Shown: positions 28,428 to 37,716, counted from the stretch's first letter. The stretch is 64,000 bases of DNA from Shinella kummerowiae (GCF_009827055.1 NZ_WUMK01000003.1:62001-126000); one strand, 5' to 3'. The notes: a model not told the origin generated them from the letters alone. Program-made: numbers and translations.

Positions 28428-30118
28428 GGCAGCACCGGAAGCCAGCAATCGTCGGTTTCGCCGGCCGCAATCTCGCCCGCCGTCGGCGCGCCCTGGAAGA
28501 GCGTGATGCGGGTCCAGCGATCCGAGCGAGGATCGAACTTCGAGGCACCGAAAAAGGCGAGCTTGCAGCGCAGCATGTCTATCGGCAGACAGCGATCCGA
28601 CAACAGGTTATCGCGGATTTCCGCATAGGGTGCGGCGGCCGTTGTCTGGATGCGGCGAACCACATGGCGGTGCTGGGGAAAATCCGCAAGGAAGGCAGCA
28701 ACGCTCTGCCCATCCGGCGCATCTGCAAGGTCAACGGCAAGCCGCTGCACCTGCCGGGCGATATCCAGCGGCAGTTCCAGATCCGCGCCGGGTTCGTCGG
28801 CGCGGCGGCCGAGGCGGGGCTCCAGCTTCTCTTCCGATACGTACCAGAACTGGGCTGTTTCCGCCGGCGCTTCGAAGGCTATCGCCATGGCCCAGCCGTA
28901 GTGGTCGTGCAGGAGTTTGCGGAGGACCATAATCCGCATGCCTGGTTCAAACGCCCCCTCTCGCGCGGCCGCCATTCCATCCGCTAGATCGTCAATTTCC
29001 CGGCCTGCCAACTCGATGAGGAGAGCGGCCAGCAACTCCTGGAAATCCACGGACAGGGATTGCGAGCGATCCAGCAACGAGGCGACCGGGAACGAGGTGG
29101 CGAGCAGCCTTGCCGGATCGATCCAGCTCTCCGCCTCAATCCACTCCCCGCGAAGGCGCAGGATACGGGCCATCAGGGCATCGTCCTCGACCGACCATTG
29201 ATCGAGATGCAGCGCCGCCTGCCGCCAGAGATCGGCGAGCCGGCCCAACGCGGCCGCATCCAGGCAGGGCTTCGCCCGCATCCGCGCCAATGCGGTCTCA
29301 CGGGCGAGAACCCAGTTGCTCAAAAGCACAGGATGATTCGCCAGAAACGGCGCCATGCCGAGGCCGGTGGAATTGCCGACACCGATATGACGGCGAAGGC
29401 CCTGCGCAAGCGGCACGAAGGTGTCTGGCGCCCTGCAACGCGCGACGTGTTCGACCAGATCGTGAGAGAATTCACGGATCAGCCAGACGGTCAGCATCTC
29501 CGCCTGAAAGGGGCCGTCCAGCCCCCCGCGCGCCGCCAGCACGAAACGATCGGCAATGCCGAACTTGCCGTTGCCGTAGACGGCGGTCGTTCGCAGCAGA
29601 TAGCCGACCTCCCCCAGGCGCTGCCGGTCCGGCTGGCGGCCGTGGGCGAGGCTGTCGGCGACATGCTCGAAGAACCGCACGGACTTGTTGGCGCGGCTCA
29701 GCACCAGGTCGCGCGGGCCGAACCGCCCCGCCTCCTGCCGCGGCGCATTCGCCCGCAGCCGGTCGATCTCGGCGGCGTCGGGAACACCGTCATAGAGCAC
29801 GTAACTCGTGTCCCAGGCTTCCGCGATCACCCGGTCGGAGCGCTGATCATCGGGAAGCGGGCAGGAGAAGGCGACGAGACTGTAGTCATATCCGCCAAGC
29901 GTGAGCGTATAGACCGCGTGGCCGAAACCGGCATCGTCCATCTCCCAGACCGGGCGGCGCACGGATGTGCTGCTTGCGGCGAGACGCCGGATCAGGCTGC
30001 GCAGGAAGCTGAGCCGCGTCGGGAAGGAGGCCCCCATCCGCCGCAAGCGCATGACGACATCGGGCGAGCGCAGCGCAAGCGCCGGTCCTGTGGCGAGGTC
30101 AAGCGCCCGGATGGTCAT
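28424..30118 (-). CDS. Uncharacterised 564-residue protein of the betaine-type operon
   Basis: I do not recognise the family. The protein is soluble, has no signal peptide, and contains distinctive stretches: 'GHAVYTLTLGGYDYSLVAFS' (~70), 'RTTAVYGNGKFGIADR' (~190), 'RHIGVGNSTGLGMAPFLANH' (~270) and 'DHYGWAMAIAFEAPAETAQF' (~430). The glycine-rich conserved look of the second and third stretches suggests an enzyme. The start overlaps the stop of the dipeptidase-like gene; the open frame runs ~310 codons further upstream, but that part is an out-of-frame reading of the dipeptidase-like gene. Its overlap with DUF3726 points to a shared function. Confidence 0.85.
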   Translation of the reverse strand: MTIRALDLATGPALALRSPDVVMRLRRMGASFPTRLSFLRSLIRRLAASSTSVRRPVWEMDDAGFGHAVYTLTLGGYDYSLVAFSCPLPDDQRSDRVIAEAWDTSYVLYDGVPDAAEIDRLRANAPRQEAGRFGPRDLVLSRANKSVRFFEHVADSLAHGRQPDRQRLGEVGYLLRTTAVYGNGKFGIADRFVLAARGGLDGPFQAEMLTVWLIREFSHDLVEHVARCRAPDTFVPLAQGLRRHIGVGNSTGLGMAPFLANHPVLLSNWVLARETALARMRAKPCLDAAALGRLADLWRQAALHLDQWSVEDDALMARILRLRGEWIEAESWIDPARLLATSFPVASLLDRSQSLSVDFQELLAALLIELAGREIDDLADGMAAAREGAFEPGMRIMVLRKLLHDHYGWAMAIAFEAPAETAQFWYVSEEKLEPRLGRRADEPGADLELPLDIARQVQRLAVDLADAPDGQSVAAFLADFPQHRHVVRRIQTTAAAPYAEIRDNLLSDRCLPIDMLRCKLAFFGASKFDPRSDRWTRITLFQGAPTAGEIAAGETDDCWLPVLP

Positions 30119-31110
30119 GGCATCGGCCCGAAGGATGCGGTGTAGAACCGCAGCCAGTTGCCACCCATGATGCCGCCGACCTCCTCTTCGCAGAAGCCCA
30201 CATCGCGCAGGCCGTGGCGCAGGTTGCCGAGGTCCGCATTGTTGTTGAACCATTGCGGCTGCCGGGGGAAACCCGCCGCGGCGGCCGATCCCTCGCCGTA
30301 GTCCAGGGCCTTCGACCAGCGGCCGTTGCGCATCCATGTCACAACGGAGTCCGGCTGATCCTGGCACAGATCGCTGCCGATGCCGATATGCTCGGTGCCG
30401 TAGCGTGACGCCGTTTCCGCAACCATGGCGCAAAAACTCTCCAGCGTGCAGTTCGAGCCATCCCTGAGGTGATGCGGATAGAGCGACAGGCCGAGCATGC
30501 CGCCCGACTGCGTTAGTGCCTTCAGCACGGTGTCGGACTTGTTGCGCAGCGCCGCATGCCACCCGTATGGATTGGCGTGGGTAATGGCGATCGGACGCGT
30601 GGAAATCTCGATTGCCTCCAATGTGGAGCGTTCGGCCGAATGGCTCATGTCGATGACCATTCCGACCCGGTTCATCTCGGCGATGGCCTGGCGACCGAAG
30701 CGGGTAATGCCGGGATCTTCCCCCTCGTAGCAGCCGGTGGCAAGCAAGGACTGGTTGTTGTAGCTGAGCTGCATGAATCGTACGCCGAGCATATGGCAGA
30801 CCTCGATCAGGCCGATATCGTCCTCGATGGGCGACGGGTTCTGCAGGCCGAAGAAGATGGCCGTGCGTCCTTCCCGCATGGCGCGCTCGATATCGCTGCC
30901 GGAACGGCCGGGGAAGATGAGATCCGGATGACGCTCGAAATGCCGGTTCCAGGCGATGATGTTGGCCACCGTCTCGCGAAAATTCTCGTGATAGGCGATG
31001 GTGGCATGCACGGCATGCACACCGCCGGCCCGCATCTGCGAAAAGACGTTCGGGCTCCAATTGGCATATTGCAGGCAGTCGACGAGGGGGCTGGCGATCT
31101 TTGCGTCCAT
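30115..31110 (-). CDS. Membrane-dipeptidase (renal dipeptidase) family protein with degenerate metal site
   Basis: This 331-residue protein has the peptidase M19 fold: 'MIDMSHSAER'-like 'GMVIDMSHSAERSTLEAI' and 'PIAITHANPYG' keep the two histidines of one metal site and 'HIGIGSDLCQD' the late aspartate. The N-terminal HxD pair (usually DGHNDxP) is replaced by 'VDCLQYANWS', and the bridging Glu region reads 'FFGLQNPSP'. It therefore may not be a two-zinc dipeptidase. A similar protein, as I recall, is encoded in the Pseudomonas dimethylglycine/glycine betaine locus, consistent with the betaine importer here. The start is 41 codons inside the open frame. Confidence 0.88.
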   Translation of the reverse strand: MDAKIASPLVDCLQYANWSPNVFSQMRAGGVHAVHATIAYHENFRETVANIIAWNRHFERHPDLIFPGRSGSDIERAMREGRTAIFFGLQNPSPIEDDIGLIEVCHMLGVRFMQLSYNNQSLLATGCYEGEDPGITRFGRQAIAEMNRVGMVIDMSHSAERSTLEAIEISTRPIAITHANPYGWHAALRNKSDTVLKALTQSGGMLGLSLYPHHLRDGSNCTLESFCAMVAETASRYGTEHIGIGSDLCQDQPDSVVTWMRNGRWSKALDYGEGSAAAAGFPRQPQWFNNNADLGNLRHGLRDVGFCEEEVGGIMGGNWLRFYTASFGPMP

Positions 31111-31114
31111 GGCC

Positions 31115-32566
31115 TTACTCCGGCTCCCCCGCCCGGATATAGGCGGTCTTGACCTGGGTGTAGAACTCGGCCGCCGAACGACCCTGCTCGCGCGAACCGA
31201 AGCTCGAATCCTTCCGCCCGCCGAAGGGCACATGATAGTCGGTTCCCGCCGTCGGCAGGTTTACGGTGACACAGCCGGTCTCGACATTTCGCCGGAAATG
31301 CGTGGCGCGGGCGAGCGAGCGGGTGAAGATGCCGGCGACGAGGCCGAAGCGGGTGTCGTTGACGACGGAAAGCCCCTCCTCGTAGGAGCCGACTTTCTGT
31401 ACGGCGGCGATGGGCGCGAACATTTCCTCGCGGTTGAAATCCATGGCATTGGTCGTGCCGGTCAAAAGTGCCGGCGCCATGTAGAAGCCGTCATGAGCAA
31501 GCTGCAGGCGTCCGCCCCCAATTGCAATCTCCGCCCCGGCAGCGCGGGCGCGGTCCACCCAGGCGAGGTTCGCGGCAAGCTGGCGTTCGCTCACGACAGG
31601 ACCGACTTGCGTGCCATCCGCCAGCGCATGCCCCACATTCAATGCGCCAACGGCGGCCGCAAGCTTGTCGACGAAGACGTCATGGATTTTTTGATGCACC
31701 ACGAGGCGCGAGGAGGCCGTGCACTTCTGCCCCGTGCCGGAATAGCCGCCGCCGATCGATGCCGCCACGGCGAGGTCGATATCGGCGTCGTCCATGATGA
31801 GCAGGGCATTCTTGGAGCCGAGCTCGAGCTGGAATTTGGTGAGATTGGCAGCAGCCGCGACGGCTACCTGGCAACCGACCTCATGGGATCCGGTGAACGT
31901 GATGGCATCGACGCCGCGATGGCCGGCAAGTCCGGCGCCGACAACGGCGCCCGGCCCCATCAGCAGCTGGAACGCGCCGTCCGGCAGGCCGGCGCGATGG
32001 ATGATATCGGCAAGTGCAAAGGCCGAGGCAGGGGTCTCGTTTGCCGGCTTCCAGATCACCGCGTTGCCATAGGCAAGGGCCGGCGCAATCTTCCAGCTTG
32101 CCGTGGCAGTCGGAAAATTCCAGGGCGAAACGACGGCCACCAGCCCCATCGGCTCGCGGCGCATGTCGATCTCGACGCCGGGGCGCACGGAATCCGCGTT
32201 CTCTCCAAGCTGCCGCAAAACCTCGGCCGCATAATAGGTGAAGAACTGGCCTGCGCGGAACACTTCGCCGCGGCCCTCCGCCAGCGGCTTGCCCTCTTCA
32301 CGCGACAGCAGCTCGCCAAGCTCGGCGGAGCGGTCCATCAACTCCGTGCCGATCCGGTTCAGGATCGCCTGCCTTTGCTCGAGTCCCAAGGCCCGCCATG
32401 CCGGTATCGCCACGCGTCCAGCCGCAACCGCCTCGTCGACATCGACTGCATCGGCCTGAGCATAGAGGCCGATCAGATCGGTGACATCAGACGGGTTCCG
32501 GTTCTCACGGAAGCGTTCGCTCTGTTTCCACCGGCCGCCGATCAGGTTGGCGTAGCGTTCTGCCAT
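31115..32566 (-). CDS. Aldehyde dehydrogenase, alpha-ketoglutarate-semialdehyde type
   Basis: This 483-residue NAD(P)-dependent enzyme has 'VVSPWNFPTATASWKIAPAL', 'FTGSHEVGCQVAVAA', the glutamate in 'FQLELGSKNALLIMDDADID', and the catalytic Cys282 in 'SGTGQKCTASSRLVVH'. The LELGSKN plus GQKCTASSR pattern is that of alpha-ketoglutarate-semialdehyde (2,5-dioxopentanoate) dehydrogenases of sugar-acid and hydroxyproline pathways. The ATG chosen has GGAG six bases upstream; a start four codons earlier lacks spacing. First gene of the long minus-strand operon and divergent from the LysR gene. Confidence 0.92.
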   Translation of the reverse strand: MAERYANLIGGRWKQSERFRENRNPSDVTDLIGLYAQADAVDVDEAVAAGRVAIPAWRALGLEQRQAILNRIGTELMDRSAELGELLSREEGKPLAEGRGEVFRAGQFFTYYAAEVLRQLGENADSVRPGVEIDMRREPMGLVAVVSPWNFPTATASWKIAPALAYGNAVIWKPANETPASAFALADIIHRAGLPDGAFQLLMGPGAVVGAGLAGHRGVDAITFTGSHEVGCQVAVAAAANLTKFQLELGSKNALLIMDDADIDLAVAASIGGGYSGTGQKCTASSRLVVHQKIHDVFVDKLAAAVGALNVGHALADGTQVGPVVSERQLAANLAWVDRARAAGAEIAIGGGRLQLAHDGFYMAPALLTGTTNAMDFNREEMFAPIAAVQKVGSYEEGLSVVNDTRFGLVAGIFTRSLARATHFRRNVETGCVTVNLPTAGTDYHVPFGGRKDSSFGSREQGRSAAEFYTQVKTAYIRAGEPE

Positions 32567-32628
32567 TTGCGTCTCCATTCCGTTTCATTGAAAAATCCGC
32601 CAGCAGCGCGCTTCAATCAAGCAGATAT

Positions 32629-32648
32629 TTCTGTTATCAATTTCAGAA
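32629..32648. promoter_or_regulatory. Inverted repeat between LysR gene and nine-gene operon
   Basis: TTCTG at 32629-32633 and CAGAA at 32644-32648 form an inverted repeat with a 10-bp AT-rich centre, and CAATT/AATTG arms overlap it. A LysR-type regulator encoded 19 bp away would be expected to bind such a site in the 100-bp divergent region. Confidence 0.4.
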
Positions 32649-32666
32649 GAATTGAAGTGGGCGCCT

Positions 32667-33560
32667 ATGATCAAGCTGGAAGCATTGCGGGTCTTCGTCA
32701 CCGTGGCGGAGAGCGGGAACATCAAGGACGCGGCCGATGCCGTCGGCCGCACGGCCTCGGCCGTGTCAATGACGCTCAAGCAGTTGGAAGATGAGATCGG
32801 CGGGCCGCTGTTCCAGACCGACCGCAAGAACAGCCTGACGGCGCTCGGCAACCTGATGCTCGACCTCGGCCGCGAGCAGATCCGCAGTTTCGACAAGTCC
32901 GTCAGCATCATGCGCGCCTTCGCGCACAGCCGCATCGGCAGCCTGTCCATCGCCTCCGTGCCCTCGGTGGCGACGAATGTGCTACCGCCAATCCTGCAAC
33001 GCTTTCTCGAAACCCGCCCACAGGTGCAGGTTGAACTGTTCGATATCGACAGCGCGCAGGTGCGGCGCATGGTGGAAAGCGGCGTGGCCGATATCGGCAT
33101 CGCCGGCGAGAGCCGCGCCGGCGGCGGGGTGGAGTTCACGCCGCTCTTCAGCGACCGGTTCAAGCTCTTGTGCAAGGACAACCACGATCTTTGCCGTCTG
33201 GATCGGCCCGTTGCGTGGAGCGACCTCAACGCGGCAACGCTGATCCGCAACGGCGCGTCCGACAGGATCGAGGCGGAAGACTACAGGCAGCTTTCGGCAC
33301 GCTCGCTGATCACCGTCTACAACGTCACCTCGCTCGTCGCGATGGTGAAGGCGGGTCTCGGCCTCACCATCCTGCCCTCGCTGACCATGCACGGCGCCCA
33401 CGAGGGTGTTGCGGCGCTTGACCTTGCCGACGCGTCGGCGAGCCGTCAGGTGGGGCTGGTCGAGCGGCGCGACGTGCCGCCCTCCCCGGTCGCCGCCGCT
33501 TTCCGCGCCTTCGCCCTGAAAGAAATCCCCGCGCTGGTCGCCGGGCAGCTCGGCAGTTAA
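32667..33560 (+). CDS. LysR-family transcriptional regulator
   Basis: This 297-residue protein has the LysR winged HTH ('LEALRVFVTVAESGNIKDAA', then 'RTASAVSMTLKQLEDEIG') and the periplasmic-binding-like effector domain ('GSLSIASVPSVATNVLPPIL', 'VADIGIAGES', 'MVKAGLGLTILPS'). It is divergent from the nine-gene betaine-type operon and is its likely activator. A TTG five codons upstream is an alternative start; I prefer the ATG with GAAGTGGG ahead. Confidence 0.93.
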   Translation: MIKLEALRVFVTVAESGNIKDAADAVGRTASAVSMTLKQLEDEIGGPLFQTDRKNSLTALGNLMLDLGREQIRSFDKSVSIMRAFAHSRIGSLSIASVPSVATNVLPPILQRFLETRPQVQVELFDIDSAQVRRMVESGVADIGIAGESRAGGGVEFTPLFSDRFKLLCKDNHDLCRLDRPVAWSDLNAATLIRNGASDRIEAEDYRQLSARSLITVYNVTSLVAMVKAGLGLTILPSLTMHGAHEGVAALDLADASASRQVGLVERRDVPPSPVAAAFRAFALKEIPALVAGQLGS

Positions 33561-33687
33561 ATCAGCACCACGTCGCTACATATGTCTGTACCCCGGGACG
33601 CCGGCAGGCGGGTTGAGTTTGGCGTACGACACCCGACGGTGTGAAAACTCGAAACGGGCACTTCGGAGTGCCACGGCAAGCGCCGGT

Positions 33688-33855
33688 TCAAAGGCTCTGT
33701 GGCGCCATGAACTGGTAGTAGGCCCAGACGAGCGCGACCACGACGACAACGGCGATCCAGATCAGACCCTTTTTCGGGCCTGGCGCCTCAGGTTTGTTTC
33801 CCTTGTCCGGCTGCGGCTTTCGGCGTTCGAATTTCAGAACATTGTTGTCGTTCAA
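33688..33855 (-). CDS. Small single-pass membrane protein
   Basis: This 55-residue protein starts at TTG, with GGAGG at the right distance; a GTG further up lies inside that ribosome site. It has a charged, proline-rich cytoplasmic head ('NNVLKFERRKPQPDKGNKPE') and one C-terminal hydrophobic helix ('GLIWIAVVVVVALVWAYYQF'). Proteins of this shape beginning NDNNVLxFxxR seem common in rhizobia, but no function is known to me. Confidence 0.7.
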   Translation of the reverse strand: MNDNNVLKFERRKPQPDKGNKPEAPGPKKGLIWIAVVVVVALVWAYYQFMAPQSL

Positions 33856-33943
33856 GGCGCCCCTCCGTCGCACTGCAAGTCACCGGAATGACTTACGCGA
33901 TTTGGCTCGCAGGGCAAGGGCCGAGCGCATGGATCGGCTGTCA

Positions 33944-34630
33944 TCAGCCGGTTTTTGCCAGCGCGGCGACCCGCGCGAAATGGCTTCGGCCAAGATGGCC
34001 GGTGCCGTCGCGGATATCGGCGGCGATCGCCACCTTCAGGGCTTCAGCGTCCCGCTGAACGATGGCGATGAGCGCCTCGGCGTGACGATCCACCTGGTAG
34101 GTTTGCGAGAGGGTCTCGCCGGCGCGACGCATGAAGGGCCCGAGGCGCAGCCAGAGGGATTCGATGAGCGGCAGCATGACGGTGCCCGGCCGTGCCTCAT
34201 AGAGGCAGCGATGAAAGTCGAAATTCGCCTCCACCAGCCGGCCGAAATTGCCGATGGCCAGCGCCTGGTCGGCCTGCTGGTCGAAAGCCCGCATGCGGGC
34301 CATCCGCCTGTCGTCGATGAAGGGCATGGCGCGTTCGGCGGCGCGGGTTTCGAGTGCCACGCGCGCCTCAAGCACCTCCTCGAAACTCTGCGGGTCGAGA
34401 TCCGGCACGCGGACGCGGCGATTGTCCAGCAGTTCCAGCGCCCCTTCCGAAACCAGCCGGTGCAAGGCCTCGCGCACCGGCATCGCGCTGACGCCAAGCG
34501 CCTCGGCCAGGCCGTTGATTGTCACCGGATCGCCCGGCTCGAACTGCCCCGTCATGATACCCCGCCGCAACACGCGGTAGACCCATTGTTTGACGGATTC
34601 GGACGCTTCACGATTGGCTGCCACGAACAT
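33944..34630 (-). CDS. GntR-family (FCD-type) transcriptional regulator
   Basis: This 228-residue protein has the GntR winged helix ('RGIMTGQFEPGDPVTINGLA', 'VSAMPVREALHRLVSEGALE') and an alpha-helical FCD effector domain with candidate metal residues ('FDFHRCLYEA', 'DRHAEALIAI'). The start is the ATG behind GAGGGAGGG. It is divergent from the first Pot-type importer operon, which it probably represses through the paired palindromes at 34747-34779. Confidence 0.93.
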   Translation of the reverse strand: MFVAANREASESVKQWVYRVLRRGIMTGQFEPGDPVTINGLAEALGVSAMPVREALHRLVSEGALELLDNRRVRVPDLDPQSFEEVLEARVALETRAAERAMPFIDDRRMARMRAFDQQADQALAIGNFGRLVEANFDFHRCLYEARPGTVMLPLIESLWLRLGPFMRRAGETLSQTYQVDRHAEALIAIVQRDAEALKVAIAADIRDGTGHLGRSHFARVAALAKTG

Positions 34631-34746
34631 GCTGTACCCTCCCTCTGCAGGCCCGGCCTTTGCCGTCCTCACGCCTCAGGGCTGAATTCCACGAGCTTTG
34701 CACGCAAAACTGATATTGTCGCAAAGCTTAAAATGGCCCTTTACAG

Positions 34747-34779
34747 ATTTGATCAAATTATGGTTTGTTGTGATCATAA
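34747..34779. promoter_or_regulatory. Two GATC-centred palindromes, candidate GntR operators
   Basis: ATTTGATCAAAT at 34747-34758 is a perfect 12-bp palindrome; TTGTGATCATAA at 34768-34779 matches the same symmetry at 10 of 12 positions. Their centres are 21 bp apart, two helical turns, as expected for two regulator dimers on one face of the DNA. They sit in the 254-bp divergent region of the GntR and importer genes. Confidence 0.5.
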
Positions 34780-34884
34780 GCAAGACAAGCCTATCACATA
34801 AGAGCCGTGATCAGCGGCCGGACAGAGGACAGCCGGCGGATCGGGCAGGAGAAGCTCGAGCGTCGGTCGACAAACGGGGAACCG

Positions 34885-35982
34885 ATGACTGACACCCGAA
34901 CGACCGCGGCCCATGGCGGAGCTATAGGCTTGCATGGCATCAAGAAATGGTTCGGCACCTTCCAGGCCGTCGATGATGTGACACTGGAAATCCGCTCGAA
35001 CGAATTCTTCACCCTTCTTGGCCCTTCCGGCTGTGGCAAGACCACGCTTCTGCGCATGATCGCCGGTTTCGAGCTGCCCACCGAAGGGCAGGTTCTGCTC
35101 GACGGGACAGATATTTCCCGCCTTCTGCCGAACCAGCGCCCCGTCAATACGGTCTTCCAGAATTACGCCCTCTTCCCGCATCTGACAGTCGCCGAAAACA
35201 TCGGCTTCGGTCTCAAGATGCTCGGCAAGCCGAAGTCGGAGATCGACTCCGTCGTGAAGGACATGCTGAAGCTCGTGCATCTCGAAGGGCGCGGCAACAA
35301 TCCCGTTACGCAGCTTTCCGGCGGCCAGCAGCAGCGTGTGGCGCTCGCCCGCGCCCTTGCGCCACGGCCGAAGGTGCTGCTTCTCGACGAGCCGCTGTCG
35401 GCGCTCGACCTGAAGCTGCGCAAGTCCATGCAAATGGAACTGAAGCGCCTGCAGCTGGAAACCGGCATCACCTTCGTCTTCGTCACCCATGACCAGGAAG
35501 AAGCGCTGACCATGTCCGACCGTATCGCCGTCATGTCGACCGGCACGGTCCGCCAGGTGGGCTCGCCCTGGGATATCTACGACCGCCCGGCCGAGCGCTT
35601 CGTCGCCGACTTCATCGGCGAGACGAATTTTCTGGAAGCCGACGTCGTCTCCGTTTCGGGCGACAGAGCCCGCGTTCGACTGTCCTCCGGTGCGGAAATT
35701 TCCGCAACCTACCCGGACGGCGTCACGCCGAAGGGCAAGGTCACCATCGTCGTCCGTCCCGAACATGCGCGTCTCGGCCCGCCCGGCTCCGGTGTGCTGG
35801 AAGGCGTACTCGACGACATCGTCTATCTCGGCACGGACAACCACTTCCACGTCAAGGTCGACGGCGGCGGCACCTTCATCGTGCGGCAGCAGAACGCCAA
35901 GAGCGGCCCCTGCGGCTTCTCCGAGCAGGAACGTGTGAGCATCGCCATCAACGACGATGTCGCCCAGATTCTGAGGGACTAG
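34885..35982 (+). CDS. Polyamine-type ABC importer ATPase (PotA-like), system 1
   Basis: This 365-residue ATPase has Walker A 'GPSGCGKTT', '[15 protein letters not shown]', signature '[15 protein letters not shown]', Walker B '[16 protein letters not shown]' and 'THDQEEA', then a TOBE domain (residues ~285-360, '[13 protein letters not shown]'). This is the spermidine/putrescine-type arrangement. The start with GGGGA is 26 codons inside the open frame. It heads a six-gene operon: ATPase, two permeases, binding protein, NylB-like hydrolase, amidohydrolase. Confidence 0.94.
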   Translation: MTDTRTTAAHGGAIGLHGIKKWFGTFQAVDDVTLEIRSNEFFTLLGPSGCGKTTLLRMIAGFELPTEGQVLLDGTDISRLLPNQRPVNTVFQNYALFPHLTVAENIGFGLKMLGKPKSEIDSVVKDMLKLVHLEGRGNNPVTQLSGGQQQRVALARALAPRPKVLLLDEPLSALDLKLRKSMQMELKRLQLETGITFVFVTHDQEEALTMSDRIAVMSTGTVRQVGSPWDIYDRPAERFVADFIGETNFLEADVVSVSGDRARVRLSSGAEISATYPDGVTPKGKVTIVVRPEHARLGPPGSGVLEGVLDDIVYLGTDNHFHVKVDGGGTFIVRQQNAKSGPCGFSEQERVSIAINDDVAQILRD

Positions 35983-35984
35983 CC

Positions 35985-36911
35985 ATGACGCTCAGCGCTC
36001 AGGACGCCACCGAACAGCGGCAAAAGAAACATGTTCGGGATCGCTGGCTGCTCAGCGCTCCTGCCCTTATTCTCATCATCGCGGCAAGCGTCGGCCCTCT
36101 CCTCATCGTGGTCCTCTATTCCTTTCTCGCACCTGGCAGTTATGGTGACGTGAAATGGGAGTTCTCGACGGAGGGCTGGTTCAACGTCCTGTTCACACGC
36201 GATATCTTCGACGACACCGTCTCGCTTGCGGATGCGCATTTCTCGATTTTCTGGCGCAGCATCAAGCTCGCCTTCGCCACGACGGTGTTCTGCCTGATCT
36301 TCGGTTTTCCGACGGCCTATTTCATCGCGACGCGCGCACCGCACAACCGCTCGCTCTGGCTGTTCCTGATCACCATCCCCTTCTGGACGAACATGCTCAT
36401 CCGCACCTTCGCCATCCAGGAAGTGATCCGCTCGGAAGGCATCATCAACACGCTGCTCATGAAGATCGGCATCATCTCCGCGCCGATCCAGATGATGTTC
36501 ACCGACTTCGCCATCATGCTCGGCATGACCTATGTCTTCCTGCCATTGATGGTCCTGCCGCTCTATGCGAGCCTGGAAAAGCTGGATTTCCGCCTGATCG
36601 AGGCGGGCTATGATCTCTACGCCTCGCGTTTCGGCGTGCTGTGGCGCATCATCATTCCGCTGGTCAAACCCGGCATCATCGCCGGCTCCATCCTCGTCTT
36701 CGTGCCGGCCCTGTCGTCCTACGTGGTGCCCCGCGTTCTCGGCGGCGGCAAGAACCTGATGGTCGGCAACCTGATCGAACTGCAGTTCGGCCAGGGGCGG
36801 AACTGGCCGCTCGGCGCGGCGCTGTCCGTAACGCTTGTGATCATCGTCCTCTTCGCCATGCTCTATTATGTCCGCAATGCATCGAAGTCGGGAGGCAGCG
36901 CCCATGGCTAA
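35985..36911 (+). CDS. Polyamine-type ABC importer permease (PotB-like), system 1
   Basis: This 308-residue membrane protein has about six helices with 'LILIIAASVGPLLIVVLYSF' first and the EAA loop 'EAGYDLYASRFGVLWRIIIP' near the C-terminal third. 'TIPFWTNMLIRTFAIQEVI' is typical for PotB-type permeases. Three bases separate it from the ATPase gene and it overlaps the next permease. Confidence 0.94.
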   Translation: MTLSAQDATEQRQKKHVRDRWLLSAPALILIIAASVGPLLIVVLYSFLAPGSYGDVKWEFSTEGWFNVLFTRDIFDDTVSLADAHFSIFWRSIKLAFATTVFCLIFGFPTAYFIATRAPHNRSLWLFLITIPFWTNMLIRTFAIQEVIRSEGIINTLLMKIGIISAPIQMMFTDFAIMLGMTYVFLPLMVLPLYASLEKLDFRLIEAGYDLYASRFGVLWRIIIPLVKPGIIAGSILVFVPALSSYVVPRVLGGGKNLMVGNLIELQFGQGRNWPLGAALSVTLVIIVLFAMLYYVRNASKSGGSAHG

Positions 36912-37716
36912 AACCTTCTCGATCAAGCGCCAGCCGGGCTTCGCGACGATTGCGATGTTCTGCTTTTTCCTGCTCTATCTGCCGATCGCGACGCTGGTCG
37001 TCTATTCCTTCAATTCCGGCTCGTCGATCGCGATCTGGGAGGGCTTTTCGCTGCGGTGGTTCCAGAGCGCCTGGAACAACCAGCAGGTCATCGAGGCGTC
37101 GGTTCGCTCGCTGCAAATCGCAGCGGTCGCCGCCGTCATCGCCACGGCCTGCGCAACATTGGCGGCCATCGCCACCACGCGTACGGCGCCCTATCGCGGC
37201 CTCACCATCAAGTACTCCATCATCAACATGCCACTTCTGGTGCCGGAAATCGTGACGGCGGTGGCGCTGCTGATCCTGTTTTCACGGGTCAAGGTATGGA
37301 CCGGCTATTCCGGCCTCGGCTACCTCATTGTCGCCCACGCGGCCTTCTGTATTCCCTTCGCCTATATGCCGATCCGGGCGCGTCTCGAGAGCATGGACCT
37401 TTCGCTGGAGCGCGCCGCCTCTGACCTCTATGCGTCGTCGTTCCAGACCTTCCGCTATGTCACGCTGCCGTTGCTCTGGCCGGGCATTCTCGCCGGGCTT
37501 ATGCTGGCCTTCGTGATCTCGCTCGACGACGTCGTCATCACCGAGTTCGTCAAATCCGGTGGTCAGGACACGCTGCCGACCTACATGCTGGGGCAATTGC
37601 GCCGCGTCGTAACCCCGGAGATGAACGCCATCTCGACGGTCTTCCTTGTAATATCGCTGGCGATCGTCACCCTCTTCTTCTTCCTGAGCCGTACGCCTCA
37701 GAAGGACAACGAATAG
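36904..37716 (+). CDS. Polyamine-type ABC importer permease (PotC-like), system 1
   Basis: This 270-residue membrane protein shows the PotC pattern: '[19 protein letters not shown]', '[20 protein letters not shown]', EAA-like loop '[20 protein letters not shown]' and '[18 protein letters not shown]'. The start lies within the end of the PotB-like gene. It pairs with that permease to form the channel. Confidence 0.94.
   Translation: MAKTFSIKRQPGFATIAMFCFFLLYLPIATLVVYSFNSGSSIAIWEGFSLRWFQSAWNNQQVIEASVRSLQIAAVAAVIATACATLAAIATTRTAPYRGLTIKYSIINMPLLVPEIVTAVALLILFSRVKVWTGYSGLGYLIVAHAAFCIPFAYMPIRARLESMDLSLERAASDLYASSFQTFRYVTLPLLWPGILAGLMLAFVISLDDVVITEFVKSGGQDTLPTYMLGQLRRVVTPEMNAISTVFLVISLAIVTLFFFLSRTPQKDNE

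Noticed and set aside
30119-31060. N-terminal extension giving an 878-residue protein
   Set aside because: This part is an out-of-frame reading of the dipeptidase-like gene; the coupled ATG at 30118 is the proper start.
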